NCBI GenBank assembly: GCA_030609665.1
Contig: JAUWBW010000055.1
Location: 1 to 9,799 of the forward strand
DNA from: Methanosarcinaceae archaeon
GTDB taxonomy: Archaea; Halobacteriota; Methanosarcinia; Methanosarcinales; Methanosarcinaceae
DNA: 9,799 bases
Direction of reading: 5' to 3'
Shown: positions 1 to 5,856 of the stretch, one piece after another
How positions within the stretch are numbered: position 1 is the stretch's first letter
How the letters are laid out: each line of letters opens with the position of its first letter
The notes under the pieces: model-generated
Seen by the model: only the letters and a program-made list of their open reading frames with translations
Told to the model about the DNA's origin: nothing
Databases searched by the model: none
Position numbers and translations under genes: made by a program

Positions 1-165
1 GTTTGCGCTGTAATGGACACCATTCTGGATTTTGACTTCTACATTTTGCAGGTTCAGGGTTATCGGGGTGATGTTTTTTTGTTTTGCTGCGGCTATTAGG
101 GCTGTGGCTGTCCAGTCGGATGGATTGGTTATTGCGATTCCAATATTTTGTGTTGTGGGTTCCAT
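1..165 (-). CDS. N-terminal fragment of a probable RimK-like ATP-grasp ligase (runs off the left edge)
   Basis: Reading the minus strand from an ATG at 165-163 gives 55 uninterrupted codons to the window edge. The protein begins with a short polar stretch and then IGIAITNPSDWTATALIAAA, a beta strand followed by an amphipathic helix, and continues with NITPITLNLQNVEV. This strand-helix-strand start with a DWTA motif is what I recall for RimK-type glutamate ligases of methanogens, the group that adds glutamyl groups to methanopterin or F420. The ATP-grasp core lies outside the window, so the family call is tentative. The plus-strand ORF over the same bases is its antisense shadow. Base composition is richer in GC than the defence operon just upstream. 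I chose this ATG because homology-like sequence starts just after it and no other ATG or GTG was found close upstream in frame. Confidence 0.55.
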   Translation of the reverse strand, partial: MEPTTQNIGIAITNPSDWTATALIAAAKQKNITPITLNLQNVEVKIQNGVHYSAN

Positions 166-212
166 TCTGATCAGATACTTTTTTGATGACGATATCTTTG
201 ATTTATTCGGGG

Positions 213-236
213 CTAAACAACACATTCAATGTTTAG
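213..236. repeat. 7-bp inverted repeat in the leader of the left-edge gene
   Basis: CTAAACA (213-219) and TGTTTAG (230-236) are perfect inverted copies separated by 10 bases. They lie between the candidate TATA box near 257-265 and the ATG at 165, so they could form a stem-loop in the 5' leader or be a dimeric operator. Nothing in the sequence decides between these, and a chance occurrence in AT-rich DNA is possible. Confidence 0.35.
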
Positions 237-256
237 ACACTCAGCTGACTTTGTTA

Positions 257-265
257 ATAATATAA
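257..265 (-). promoter_or_regulatory. Candidate TATA box for the left-edge gene
   Basis: On the minus strand this reads TTTATATTA, close to the archaeal TATA-box consensus. Transcription would start about 25 bases downstream, near 236, giving a leader of roughly 70 bases that carries the inverted repeat at 213-236. The region 166-341 otherwise holds no gene that I can see. Confidence 0.35.
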
Positions 266-300
266 ATCAGAACTAAGTTTTATTCTTGAAATTTGTCTGC

Positions 301-314
301 AAAATAAGAAAATA
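301..314 (-). terminator. T-rich tract after the methyltransferase gene
   Basis: The minus strand reads TATTTTCTTATTTT starting 28 bases past the methyltransferase stop codon. Archaeal RNA polymerase can terminate at such T-rich runs without a hairpin, so this is a plausible end of the four-gene operon. The surrounding DNA is AT-rich, which lowers confidence. Confidence 0.35.
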
Positions 315-341
315 GTCTAAATTTTACAAGGTATGTGTTTC

Positions 342-1628
342 TTAATTAACACCTTTAAAAATCACGATACTTTCTCTAAGTCTCCCCGAAGTTGCTTCAC
401 CATTGTTCCATTTGATTGCATTTTGATTTGAGTTTCTTAAATGTCTGGAAACTATCACTTCTTCTAAATTCCAGCCTATTTTTGAACCAATGTCTGCTAA
501 TATTAAGTCAACAGGTATTTCAACACCTGCATATGCAGACGTAGAGACAATTATCCATAATGACGCATCGTCATGCGCTTTATGCTTCAACTTTGTTAAT
601 AGGTTATCCATATCTTCAAAATATGCTTGCACCATTAACGGAATTTTGTTATTCCATAATAGCTCTTTTCTGTTTAATATTTCATTAATACAATTTTGAT
701 ATAGAATGCCAAAATCGGTCTTGACAGGTTTTTTCCAATTAATCTGGACGTGTGAACGAATTGTTTTTAACCTTAAATCATTTAATTCTTTATTGTCATT
801 TACAAACTTTCCCAAAAATAATTCTGGTCTATATATGTCAGTATAGTCAAAGGAATTAAGGTAAGGGGGAGATGTAATGCATAATTTAAATTTACGAGTT
901 AAGTGGTTGTTAATTTTCTTTCTCACATCACCACCAACTAATTTTCCTTTATTCTTCAATCGATAAGTTTCGATATCTTCATGTATTACATCTATGTTTT
1001 TCAGAAAATCATCATGAAACATAGTTTTGTTGTATGAGATATCTTGCCAGTTTTTTTTGTATCTAAGACATTTTCCATCTTTTTTGGCATTCGAATTATT
1101 CATAACCGATGAGATCAGGCTTAATCTAAACAATTTTTTTATTTCCCTTGGCAAGTTTTCAGTTGCTTGCCATCCTCCCTCAAAAGATCTAATAACATCA
1201 ATATTGAACAGCCACTTACTATTTTTATCATCTTCTGTAAATGTAGAGAACCCCTCAAGATTTGATTTCGCACCCTTATTTATACCATCTAAAACTGTAC
1301 TTACATGGCTTTTTAAATGATCAGGATTGATTTTAGATTGCTTAGCGTTAGCAACAAATGCCAAAAATGGATTAACTTCAAATCCAATCGAGTTATAATT
1401 CAATGAACTTGCAACAAGTGGAACTGTTCCACTACCTGCAAAAGGATCAATTATTAGATCATCTTTTCCTAAATTCGCAGAATCGATCGCTTCCTCGACT
1501 ACGAGTGGTGAAAAACCTTCCTTAAAGTGGTACCATCGATGTCTTGGTAGAACTTTTGAATGATCAAAATTCGAATAATCTTTATTCGTAAATTTGTCAT
1601 GTTTGTTGAATAATGTATCTAATTGCAT
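342..1628 (-). CDS. Amino-type DNA methyltransferase (N4-cytosine or N6-adenine), fourth gene of the defence operon
   Basis: This 428-residue protein is an S-adenosylmethionine-dependent DNA methylase acting on an exocyclic amino group. Motif I is DPFAGSGT at 61-68, the acidic motif II residue is E84 in GFEVNP, and the catalytic motif IV is TSPPY at 252-256 followed by LNSFDYTDIYRPE. A conserved-looking YHFKEGFSP segment at 33-41 could be motif X. The order X-I-(about 185 residues)-IV resembles the alpha class, with the intervening region as the likely target-recognition part. SPPY is commonest in N4-cytosine enzymes but does not settle the base. The C-terminus ends in a GRLRESIVIF strand, seen in related methylases. 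The ATG overlaps the end of the nuclease gene by 10 bases, so the protein is probably made together with it and would protect host DNA. The recognition sequence cannot be read from the sequence. Confidence 0.85.
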   Translation of the reverse strand: MQLDTLFNKHDKFTNKDYSNFDHSKVLPRHRWYHFKEGFSPLVVEEAIDSANLGKDDLIIDPFAGSGTVPLVASSLNYNSIGFEVNPFLAFVANAKQSKINPDHLKSHVSTVLDGINKGAKSNLEGFSTFTEDDKNSKWLFNIDVIRSFEGGWQATENLPREIKKLFRLSLISSVMNNSNAKKDGKCLRYKKNWQDISYNKTMFHDDFLKNIDVIHEDIETYRLKNKGKLVGGDVRKKINNHLTRKFKLCITSPPYLNSFDYTDIYRPELFLGKFVNDNKELNDLRLKTIRSHVQINWKKPVKTDFGILYQNCINEILNRKELLWNNKIPLMVQAYFEDMDNLLTKLKHKAHDDASLWIIVSTSAYAGVEIPVDLILADIGSKIGWNLEEVIVSRHLRNSNQNAIKWNNGEATSGRLRESIVIFKGVN

Positions 1629-2671
1629 ATTGGCCTAGCAAACATTCTAATCGGTTTTTCAAAGTTTTTAATAGTTTCAAAATGTTTGTTTTCATCTGGA
1701 ATGTCTAATTCTTTATTTTGATAGTGTAATCCATCAGAGCAACTAATTTCTGTTGTATCAGCACCTGCTCTTCTTCTGCGACCATCAATGACTACTAAAT
1801 ATCCTTTTGTGATACAAGTGGGTGTATCCTGACCATCTAAATCTAGATATTCTTTTAATTGTTTCATTCCATTACAGGCTCTTGATCTGCCATATTCTGT
1901 CGAAGACTCTCCGTCATCCTTTTTTGATTTTCCTAACCATTTCAACTCAATCAATGCTGCCCGATTTGCTTCTTTCCAATATATCCTGATATCAACGGGT
2001 TTTCTTGCTCCTAAAGTATACTCGCGAACCGCATCAACACCTCTTAAGGAACTGCTCAAAAATTCTTTCAATGATTTTTGAATAGTTTCTTCTGGTTTAT
2101 TTTTTAAAAAAATCCGATTTCCATCATGCCAACATGTTTTTAAGATTTCGCAGGAGGAGTATAATACTTTATTTATTTTATAATCATTAAGCGCTTCACT
2201 TAAGTAATGATAATGAAGAGCGTATATGCTTGAACAATTAAAATTATTAGATATGTCGATTTTTCTGTCGTTAGCATAAAAATATTCGGATTCATTTTCA
2301 TAGCAATAAAATAATGCATTATTATTTTTAAATAAATCAGTTATATCAACATTTTCCCACAACAAAAGTTCATCGTCACTGGTAATTTGCAACACAATGA
2401 TTCCGGATGATTTACCTATTAAAAAATTCTTATCAAATATTTTGGTCGCAATATTCTTATTCAAAATTTGTGTATCATCAAGCATTGTATATACTATCAA
2501 CTTGCCATCAAAATGACTTGGTTCTAAATATCTGTATATGACTTGAACAGTTTTAATTAGTTCTGAGGCGAGCAAACTAATTGAAGGACTATTGTCAAAT
2601 GCTTGGGATATTTGCATGATGTAAGTTTCTTTTCTAATGTTATCAACAAGGGTTTGATCAGACATATTCAC
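1619..2671 (-). CDS. PD-(D/E)XK nuclease-domain protein, effector candidate of the defence operon
   Basis: This 350-residue protein has a C-terminal restriction-endonuclease-like fold. A helix with PEETIQKSLKEFL (193-205) supplies an acidic residue (E194 or E195), D227 lies in KPVDIRI, and E242-L-K244 lies in ALIELKW. A following helix carries Q271 in MKQLKEYLD. The pattern E...D...ExK...Q is typical of the PD-(D/E)XK superfamily, and all key residues appear intact. The N-terminal half (about 30-180) I do not recognise. It seems to be a mixed alpha/beta domain that might bind the SMC complex or DNA. The open frame starts at GTG 2671-2669, whose last two bases overlap the TGA of the preceding gene. 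An ATG at 2665-2663 two codons later, preceded by GAGAGTGA, is an equally good start. The expected role is DNA cleavage. The alternative, a repair nuclease, fits the methylase neighbour less well. Confidence 0.75.
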   Translation of the reverse strand: MNMSDQTLVDNIRKETYIMQISQAFDNSPSISLLASELIKTVQVIYRYLEPSHFDGKLIVYTMLDDTQILNKNIATKIFDKNFLIGKSSGIIVLQITSDDELLLWENVDITDLFKNNNALFYCYENESEYFYANDRKIDISNNFNCSSIYALHYHYLSEALNDYKINKVLYSSCEILKTCWHDGNRIFLKNKPEETIQKSLKEFLSSSLRGVDAVREYTLGARKPVDIRIYWKEANRAALIELKWLGKSKKDDGESSTEYGRSRACNGMKQLKEYLDLDGQDTPTCITKGYLVVIDGRRRRAGADTTEISCSDGLHYQNKELDIPDENKHFETIKNFEKPIRMFARPICN

Positions 2672-3267
2672 TCTCTGGATTTTACTAACTTTTCGTTTTC
2701 ATTAATATAATTCACCCAAGTGACCGCAGGAATAATCAAATCATCACTTGGAACACCAACAGCTTTACTAATTTCATGAAATTTTTGATAAGCATCTGGT
2801 GTATTAAGCCATCTCTCCCCTTTGATTCGTTTATTTTTATCAATTTCGGGGTCATTCAATAATGCTCGAATTGTTTGAGAATAAGGAACTAAAATATTAG
2901 TTGTACAAGCTGCATTTAAACAGTCTTCGCGTGTACTTAAAGTAGCTAATTTTTTAAATTTATTGAATTCATCAGTTCCACGAGATGTAATTAAATAAAA
3001 GCATCCACGTTTATCGAAAAGGCCATTTTGTATATGACGTTTTATTGCGAAGTTTAATTCATCAGAAAATGGGTAACCATTTTCACCCATAATAAACCTG
3101 TACTTCCAATCGGTTATACTATTACCATTGTATAAAAACAAAATACATGAAAAATAAGAAAAAAGGTGAAGCTCTTCTAACTTGAAACCGTCTAATATAT
3201 CATCTAACTTATGAGCCAAAGATAAGCTATCATAGAAAGTTTCTGGCTTAACTTGTACACTATCCAT
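2668..3267 (-). CDS. Middle component of an ABC three-component (Lamassu-like) defence system, probable winged-helix protein
   Basis: This protein of about 199 residues has no enzymatic motif. Its central part (about 30-95) reads as a winged helix: a helix around LEELHLFSYFSCILFLYNG, then YPFSDELNFAIKRHIQNGLF as the likely recognition helix, then a CFYLIT strand. The C-terminal third is helical and charged. Its size, its place directly after an SMC-type ATPase gene and its fold fit the small middle component of ABC-3C systems (comparable to LmuC/DdmB), which bridges ATPase and effector. That assignment rests mainly on context. I chose the ATG at 3267 rather than the in-frame ATG at 3279, because GAGGGT lies just upstream of the former with proper spacing. 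The longer form would add four residues. The 8-base overlap with the SMC gene and the GTGA overlap with the nuclease gene imply coupled translation. Confidence 0.65.
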   Translation of the reverse strand: MDSVQVKPETFYDSLSLAHKLDDILDGFKLEELHLFSYFSCILFLYNGNSITDWKYRFIMGENGYPFSDELNFAIKRHIQNGLFDKRGCFYLITSRGTDEFNKFKKLATLSTREDCLNAACTTNILVPYSQTIRALLNDPEIDKNKRIKGERWLNTPDAYQKFHEISKAVGVPSDDLIIPAVTWVNYINENEKLVKSRE

Positions 3268-5242
3268 TTTTACCCTCATTTAAAGCTATTTCAATATTGT
3301 TATAGACTTGTTCAAAAAGGTTTTCACCTTCTTGTTGAATAATTGATAAATCAGTCCAATCAAGCATTCTCTTAAACAGCATTTTTTCAACTCCGCATTT
3401 TTTTGCTAATGATATCAGTAGTTGTGATGCATTAATGTTGGCAGTCATTAAGATATTCTGATTATAATCTTTTACAAAATTTGCAAACATCTCACCCACT
3501 CTACTTTCATAAGCAATATCTAAAGAACCCTCTGGAGTGTCAATAAGCATTGTAGTTTCATTGGATTGTTTTGATAAGTATATAGCCAATGACATTCTTA
3601 AAGCAATATCTAAGAAAAATCTTTGACTTTCAGACAAATGGAAACTCTCTGTTCTTGCACTATTTTTTAAGTCAAGCACTAATTTCAGATTTCGCTTTTC
3701 GTTCAAAATACGAATATTTAGATCAAGACCAATAAAACTATTTGCTAACTTTTGAAAGATTGGAACGAAATCAACTTCTGCTTCTTTATATACATTTTCA
3801 GTTTTAGCCTGCAACGATTCATGTTCTGGTCGTAATTTATCCCGTGCTTTGTATTTTTCTTTGGCGATTCGATCAAATTCATAGAATTGTTCTTTATACT
3901 GTTTAATTATAAAATCAATACTTCCAGTTTTTGTGCTTTTCAATAGAGTGGAAGGATTGCTTTCTTCAAACAAAGTTTTCTCTTTATCAATTTCAATAAA
4001 CTCATATTCTACTTTTTCTAACTCAAGCTTTTTACCTGAAGATTCTAATGTAATATTTTCAAGTTCACGTTTACTTTTTGATATTTTTTCATCATTATTT
4101 TCAATTTGCAACAATAATTCACTTTGTTCCTGCTCTTTGTTGTCACTAATTTTTGTATTGCATAACGGACAGTTTTCTTTATACAAACTATTTTTAATTG
4201 ATTCTATTACTTGCTCACTTTTTGCACCACAAATCATACATTCATTTTTAGAAATAGACATTTTTACATAAGCATTGTTTAATAATTTAGAACGAGGTTC
4301 AGAATATATTGAGAATAATTTTGTATGTTTTAATCGCAAATGCATAATTTCGGAATTTAAGAAACTTTGCCTTTTTAACAATGTATCATATTCGAATTTC
4401 ACATTATTAAATTCATTTTTAATATCGGCGTGTTTTTTAAGCAATTCATCATAATCCATTCCAATGTCTTCTTCTTCTTGATTTGTATCTCCCTCTTGAG
4501 TTTCAATAAGATTTTCTATTTTATTGAGTATTTGTGTTGCCTGCCATCTGCTATTTCTACCGTCGGATTCAAGTTTTTCCATTTTTCGCTTAATACCAAT
4601 AAGCTTTTCCGTATCTTTTATGCTAGTATTGAAAGCAATCGAAAGAGTGTGAGATGAAGCACGTTTATCCCAAAATATCATTCTTCGATTTTCATCAAAG
4701 GTTAGAACATAAAGCTGCAAAAACATGAAATATTCAAAATTGTTTATACCAATATCTTTTGCAATCTCAGTTTCATATTTCCTTTTTAATTCCTTTGGTG
4801 TATGATTCTCTGTAGATATTAATGAGATTTTTTTCTTATTATCCATCTTGAATATTTCTAAATATCTAAGAGAATCAATTTCGAAAAATCCACGTATAAA
4901 TTTATAATATTTATTATTAATTTTAAGAGATATTTCAATTTCAGCATTTTCTTTATCTTTTTCAACAATCCTACCGTTGAAATATCTGCTAGTAAATCTC
5001 TGATTCTCTTTAACGATTTCTTCAGGAGATAAAACTTGTTTATCTGGCGCAAGAACTATCCCGGTAAGACCATAATTTAAAGCGTTGAGGAAAGTCGTTT
5101 TACCTAGCCCATTAGCTCCAGCTAAACAATAAACTCCTTCATCGATTTTCTCGTTAACTTCATAAACATTCCCGTTTTTAGAGAAAAGTGAAAAATTTCT
5201 AATTATTATATTTTCGATTTTAGGAAAGTTGTATTTACTCAT
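3260..5242 (-). CDS. SMC/Rad50-like ABC ATPase with a four-cysteine hook, first gene of the defence operon
   Basis: This 660-residue protein has both halves of an ABC ATPase head flanking a coiled coil. Walker A is GANGLGKTT at 42-50, with K48 binding phosphate. The Q-loop glutamine is probably Q176 in FLQLYVLTFDENRR. The ABC signature is LSESQ at 536-540, and Walker B is MLIDTPEG at 565-572 with D568 and catalytic E571, followed by the D-loop SLD. The usual switch histidine is not evident; MTANINAS stands at that place (599-606). The charged arms (about 205-330 and 362-480) are short. At their tip are two CxxC pairs, C335/C338 and C358/C361. This is far shorter than true Rad50 and has no Mre11 neighbour. 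Size and head motifs resemble LmuB/DdmC-like and DndD-like SMC proteins, and the company of a middle component and a nuclease favours the Lamassu/ABC-3C group. It probably dimerises and senses or loads on DNA. Confidence 0.85.
   Translation of the reverse strand: MSKYNFPKIENIIIRNFSLFSKNGNVYEVNEKIDEGVYCLAGANGLGKTTFLNALNYGLTGIVLAPDKQVLSPEEIVKENQRFTSRYFNGRIVEKDKENAEIEISLKINNKYYKFIRGFFEIDSLRYLEIFKMDNKKKISLISTENHTPKELKRKYETEIAKDIGINNFEYFMFLQLYVLTFDENRRMIFWDKRASSHTLSIAFNTSIKDTEKLIGIKRKMEKLESDGRNSRWQATQILNKIENLIETQEGDTNQEEEDIGMDYDELLKKHADIKNEFNNVKFEYDTLLKRQSFLNSEIMHLRLKHTKLFSIYSEPRSKLLNNAYVKMSISKNECMICGAKSEQVIESIKNSLYKENCPLCNTKISDNKEQEQSELLLQIENNDEKISKSKRELENITLESSGKKLELEKVEYEFIEIDKEKTLFEESNPSTLLKSTKTGSIDFIIKQYKEQFYEFDRIAKEKYKARDKLRPEHESLQAKTENVYKEAEVDFVPIFQKLANSFIGLDLNIRILNEKRNLKLVLDLKNSARTESFHLSESQRFFLDIALRMSLAIYLSKQSNETTMLIDTPEGSLDIAYESRVGEMFANFVKDYNQNILMTANINASQLLISLAKKCGVEKMLFKRMLDWTDLSIIQQEGENLFEQVYNNIEIALNEGKNG
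3272..3277 (-). promoter_or_regulatory. Shine-Dalgarno site inside the end of the SMC gene
   Basis: GAGGGT on the minus strand sits four bases before the ATG at 3267 and overlaps the last codons of the SMC gene. It decides in favour of the inner start for the middle component, since the ATG at 3279 lies upstream of the site and has no comparable signal of its own. Confidence 0.5.
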
Positions 5243-5249
5243 ATTTTTC

Positions 5250-5258
5250 GATCAACCT
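5250..5258 (-). promoter_or_regulatory. Ribosome binding site of the SMC gene
   Basis: The minus strand reads AGGTTGATC seven bases before the ATG at 5242. It matches the archaeal anti-Shine-Dalgarno complement AGGTGATC except for one extra T, and supports the ATG at 5242 as the start. Confidence 0.45.
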
Positions 5259-5280
5259 ATATTCGCTATTGATGACATTC

Positions 5281-5310
5281 TTATTTAAAAATCATTCGAT
5301 TATATAAAAT
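5281..5310 (-). promoter_or_regulatory. Candidate promoter of the defence operon
   Basis: Two TATA-like elements lie upstream of the SMC gene on the minus strand: ATTTTATATA (5310-5301) and TTTTTAAATAA (5291-5281). The first would place the transcription start near 5280, with a leader of about 38 bases containing the AGGTTGATC site. The second would give a leader of about 15 bases. The rest of the gap up to 5461 shows no convincing gene. A short open stretch after the UPF0175 stop (about 5412-5475) encodes a fragment I cannot identify. Confidence 0.5.
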
Positions 5311-5461
5311 TTATTCGTAACAAGCAAATTCCAATAATATTTTACATACAATGTCGAGTTCACCAGAATTTTGGAGCGACAGCGGAAAAATTTCAGATGC
5401 AACGATTTGTTAGAAAACATCTTCCAACATACTTCTGCCACAGTTGGTTACTTCAATTAAA

Positions 5462-5773
5462 TCAATTTTGAGAAATTATTCCGTGGCAATCCATAAGCAG
5501 CCGATCTTTAGAATAATGCACACTGACATTGTGTTCTTTCAGTTCCTTGAACAACTCATGTCGCGATAAGCCAGTAACCTCTGCCATTCTGCCAATTGAT
5601 ATTCTCCCCTTCTTATATTGCTCAACAGCGTGTTCTATCTTTGTTTGCTTTAAGCCTTTGTTCAATAGATCGCGTAAAAGGGTTGAGCGTTTCACATGCT
5701 TGTCTGTTGCAAGAGCATCGATCTCTTTGAGTACATTTGGCGCAATCCGCAATGATAGTACATTAAATGTCAT
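5462..5773 (-). CDS. Small ribbon-helix-helix / UPF0175-family DNA-binding protein, orphan antitoxin-like
   Basis: This 103-residue protein has two parts. Residues 4-42 (LSLRIAPNVLKEIDALATDK, then RSTLLRDLLNKG) form a ribbon-helix-helix domain, the DNA-binding fold of many antitoxins and archaeal regulators. Residues 48-90 (HAVEQYKKGRISIGRMAEVT, then SRHELFKELKEHNVSVHYSK) match the UPF0175 pattern of a basic helix and a MerR/HTH-like helix pair ending in a hydrophobic strand. UPF0175 genes are often followed by a PIN-domain toxin gene. Here no toxin ORF follows: the next gene is the SMC ATPase 219 bases on. Two overlapping palindromes cover its predicted transcription start, so autorepression is likely. 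It could be a leftover antitoxin, a stand-alone regulator, or a control protein for the neighbouring defence operon; the last is only a guess from position. Confidence 0.8.
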   Translation of the reverse strand: MTFNVLSLRIAPNVLKEIDALATDKHVKRSTLLRDLLNKGLKQTKIEHAVEQYKKGRISIGRMAEVTGLSRHELFKELKEHNVSVHYSKDRLLMDCHGIISQN

Positions 5774-5774
5774 A

Positions 5775-5799
5775 TATTCTAATAGAATACAATTGTATT
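5775..5799. promoter_or_regulatory. Probable operator: two overlapping palindromes at the start of the UPF0175 gene
   Basis: TATTCTAATAGAATA (5775-5789) has 7-bp arms around one central base. AATACAATTGTATT (5786-5799) is a perfect 14-bp palindrome. They share four bases and lie between the TATA box and the ATG, just where a ribbon-helix-helix repressor made by the gene itself would block transcription. Binding by that protein is inferred from position and symmetry. Confidence 0.6.
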
Positions 5800-5805
5800 A
5801 TAAGA
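5796..5805 (-). promoter_or_regulatory. TATA box of the UPF0175 gene
   Basis: The minus strand reads CTTATAATAC. Its centre lies about 28 bases from the ATG at 5773, so the transcript would be leaderless or nearly so. No Shine-Dalgarno sequence precedes the ATG, which agrees with a leaderless start. Confidence 0.5.
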
Positions 5806-5856
5806 TTTCTTTTTTGTTAGTGTCTGTCACGACAAATAGATCAAATTTGAACAAAC

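Larger units (their letters stand above)
342..5310 (-). other. AT-rich four-gene defence cassette (SMC ATPase, middle component, nuclease, DNA methyltransferase)
   Basis: Four minus-strand genes overlap end to start: SMC/middle component by 8 bases (from the chosen start), middle component/nuclease by 4 bases and nuclease/methyltransferase by 10 bases. This indicates one transcript with translational coupling. The whole block is strikingly richer in A and T than pheS, trpS and the DUF434 gene, which suggests acquisition from another source. The gene set joins the three parts of an ABC three-component (Lamassu-like) system with a modification methylase. No integrase, transposase, tRNA or direct-repeat attachment site was seen at either end, so the mode of insertion is unknown. 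Confidence 0.75.

Noticed and set aside
32..265. Plus-strand ORF of 77 codons
   Set aside because: It is antisense to the left-edge minus-strand gene and its promoter region; the residue mix is irregular and there is no ribosome site.
342..1628. Solitary housekeeping DNA methyltransferase
   Set aside because: The start codon overlaps the nuclease gene and the gene shares the AT-rich composition of the operon, so it belongs with the defence cassette.
4858..5052. Minus-strand ORF of 64 codons
   Set aside because: It lies in another frame entirely within the SMC gene, is Lys/Leu/Ile-rich as expected for AT-rich shadow frames, and has no own signals.
3260..5242. True Rad50 of the Mre11-Rad50 repair complex
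   Set aside because: The coiled coil is much too short, there are two CxxC pairs instead of one, and no Mre11 gene is next to it.
3260..5242. DndD of a phosphorothioate-modification system
   Set aside because: The size and hook are similar, but no DndB, DndC or DndE gene is present and the neighbouring modification gene is a methylase.
5243..5461. PIN toxin gene paired with the UPF0175 protein
   Set aside because: The stretch is too short and is broken by stops in all frames, with no PIN motif.
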